From Oscillospiraceae bacterium (GTDB lineage: Bacteria > Bacillota > Clostridia > Oscillospirales > Ruminococcaceae), in NCBI GenBank assembly GCA_017394475.1, contig JAFPYQ010000406.1:1-7727 (forward strand): a DNA stretch of 7,727 nt, read 5' to 3'. A program made the position numbers and the translations under genes. Under the pieces are notes generated by a model, which saw only the letters and a list, made by a program, of their open reading frames with translations, was not told the DNA's origin and ran no database searches. Below, one piece after another: positions 7,133 through 7,727 of the stretch. Each line of letters begins with the position of its first letter. The first letter of the stretch is position 1.

Positions 7133-7727
7133 TCAGCTGCTTGATGTGGGGAGATAAGGAATGATGGAAGCAGCGAGAGAGCTTGCAGGCATAGTCTGGA
7201 GCCAGATCTTGCCGGGGCCTGTAACTCTTGTGTTGAAGAGACCTTCACCGCCGAAGAGAACGTTGCCAACGCCCTTGATAGTTTCGATATCAACGGAGCA
7301 GGTAGATTCCATAGCTGCGAGGAAGCCTGTGTCAACGAGCATGGACTGACCGGGAGCGAGAACATACTCGCAGATGCAGCCGCTTATCTCGAGGAATACA
7401 GTACCAACGCCTGTGAACTTCTGCATGATGAAGCCTTCACCGCCGAAGAAGCCGGCGCCGACTTTCTTCTGGAAGAAGAGTTCCATATTAACACCGGGAG
7501 TGTTTGCAAGATATGCAGTCTTCTGAGCAACGATGGAATTGGAACCATTAAGATCGAAGGAGATGATATCACCGGGGAAAGAAGATGCGAATGCGATCTC
7601 TCCGGGGCCTCTTGTAGCTGTATAGTTGTTTCTGAAAATGGATTCGCCTGTAACAGCGCTCTTAGCCATTTTTCCGAGAGTGCCGAGAAGGCCTCCGCCT
7701 CCGCCGCCTGCACCGCCGATATTGGTC
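7133..7727 (-). CDS. AIM24/TIGR00266-family protein, N-terminus beyond window
   Basis: The frame ends in TGA at 7135-7133 and is open to the right edge, giving 197 visible residues. The Met at 7669 is internal: upstream codons continue in frame as TNIGGAGGGGGGLLGTLGK, which matches the glycine-rich loop normally found mid-protein in this family. The visible part reads ESIFRNNYTA, GPGEIAFASSFPGDI, QKKVGAGFFGGEGFIMQK, YVLAPGQSMLVDTG and VLFGGEGLFNTRVTGPGKIW, all strong family signatures of the trp-RNA-binding-attenuation-like beta fold with two FGGEG repeats. About 50 N-terminal residues are probably missing. The molecular role of these bacterial proteins is not well established. The mitochondrial relative AIM24 affects inner-membrane organisation, which does not prove a similar role here. 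No signal peptide or membrane segment is visible. A terminator follows directly, so it is the last gene of its transcript. Confidence 0.88.
   Translation of the reverse strand, partial: TNIGGAGGGGGGLLGTLGKMAKSAVTGESIFRNNYTATRGPGEIAFASSFPGDIISFDLNGSNSIVAQKTAYLANTPGVNMELFFQKKVGAGFFGGEGFIMQKFTGVGTVFLEISGCICEYVLAPGQSMLVDTGFLAAMESTCSVDIETIKGVGNVLFGGEGLFNTRVTGPGKIWLQTMPASSLAASIIPYLPTSSS

Overview
All recognisable genes lie on the minus strand, so transcription runs from the right edge to the left edge. The gene set is AccD, a CheA/CheW pair, YebC, Mini-RNase III (MrnC), Obg, YajC and an AIM24/TIGR00266-family protein. Together with the moderate G+C of the genes and the A+T-rich gaps, this suggests a Gram-positive Clostridia-type bacterium, perhaps Ruminococcus-like. 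That placement is an impression from protein style and was not checked by a search. Mini-RNase III is typical of Firmicutes and related bacteria, which fits. Both edges cut through coding sequence, so this may be a whole short contig.

Layout, right to left. (1) 7727-7133 is the C-terminal part of an AIM24-family protein whose frame is open through the right edge; it ends at a strong terminator (7113-7079). (2) 7078-6927 is an A+T-rich gap with several short palindromes and a good SigA-type promoter. (3) 6926-4096 is a tight four-gene unit, yajC-obg-mrnC-yebC, covering preprotein translocase, ribosome assembly GTPase, 23S rRNA maturation and a translation-associated factor. It closes with a perfect 11-bp-stem terminator (4079-4040). 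(4) 4051-3722 is an A+C-rich (minus strand) spacer, a near-consensus SigA promoter and a leader of about 90 nt with predicted hairpins. (5) 3721-859 is cheA then cheW, the core of a chemotaxis-type signalling array. CheA carries two tandem P2-like domains. (6) 849-1 is accD, the carboxyltransferase beta subunit, only 9 bp after cheW.

The most striking observation is at the left edge. The AccD reading frame is normal to about residue 250, then continues in frame into a sequence with the TrmD (tRNA m1G37 methyltransferase) signature, RDFT..KH.RVDD.PYGGG.GM. The AccD C-terminal helix is missing. Both families carry a similar N-G-x-x-x-I word at the junction. This is either an assembly chimera at a contig end or a genuine recombination/fusion; the assembly explanation is the more likely.

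There are no tRNA or rRNA genes, CRISPR arrays, insertion sequences or recognised riboswitches. I found no convincing wholly new system. The items most worth checking are the AccD::TrmD junction, the tandem-P2 CheA and the structured cheA leader.
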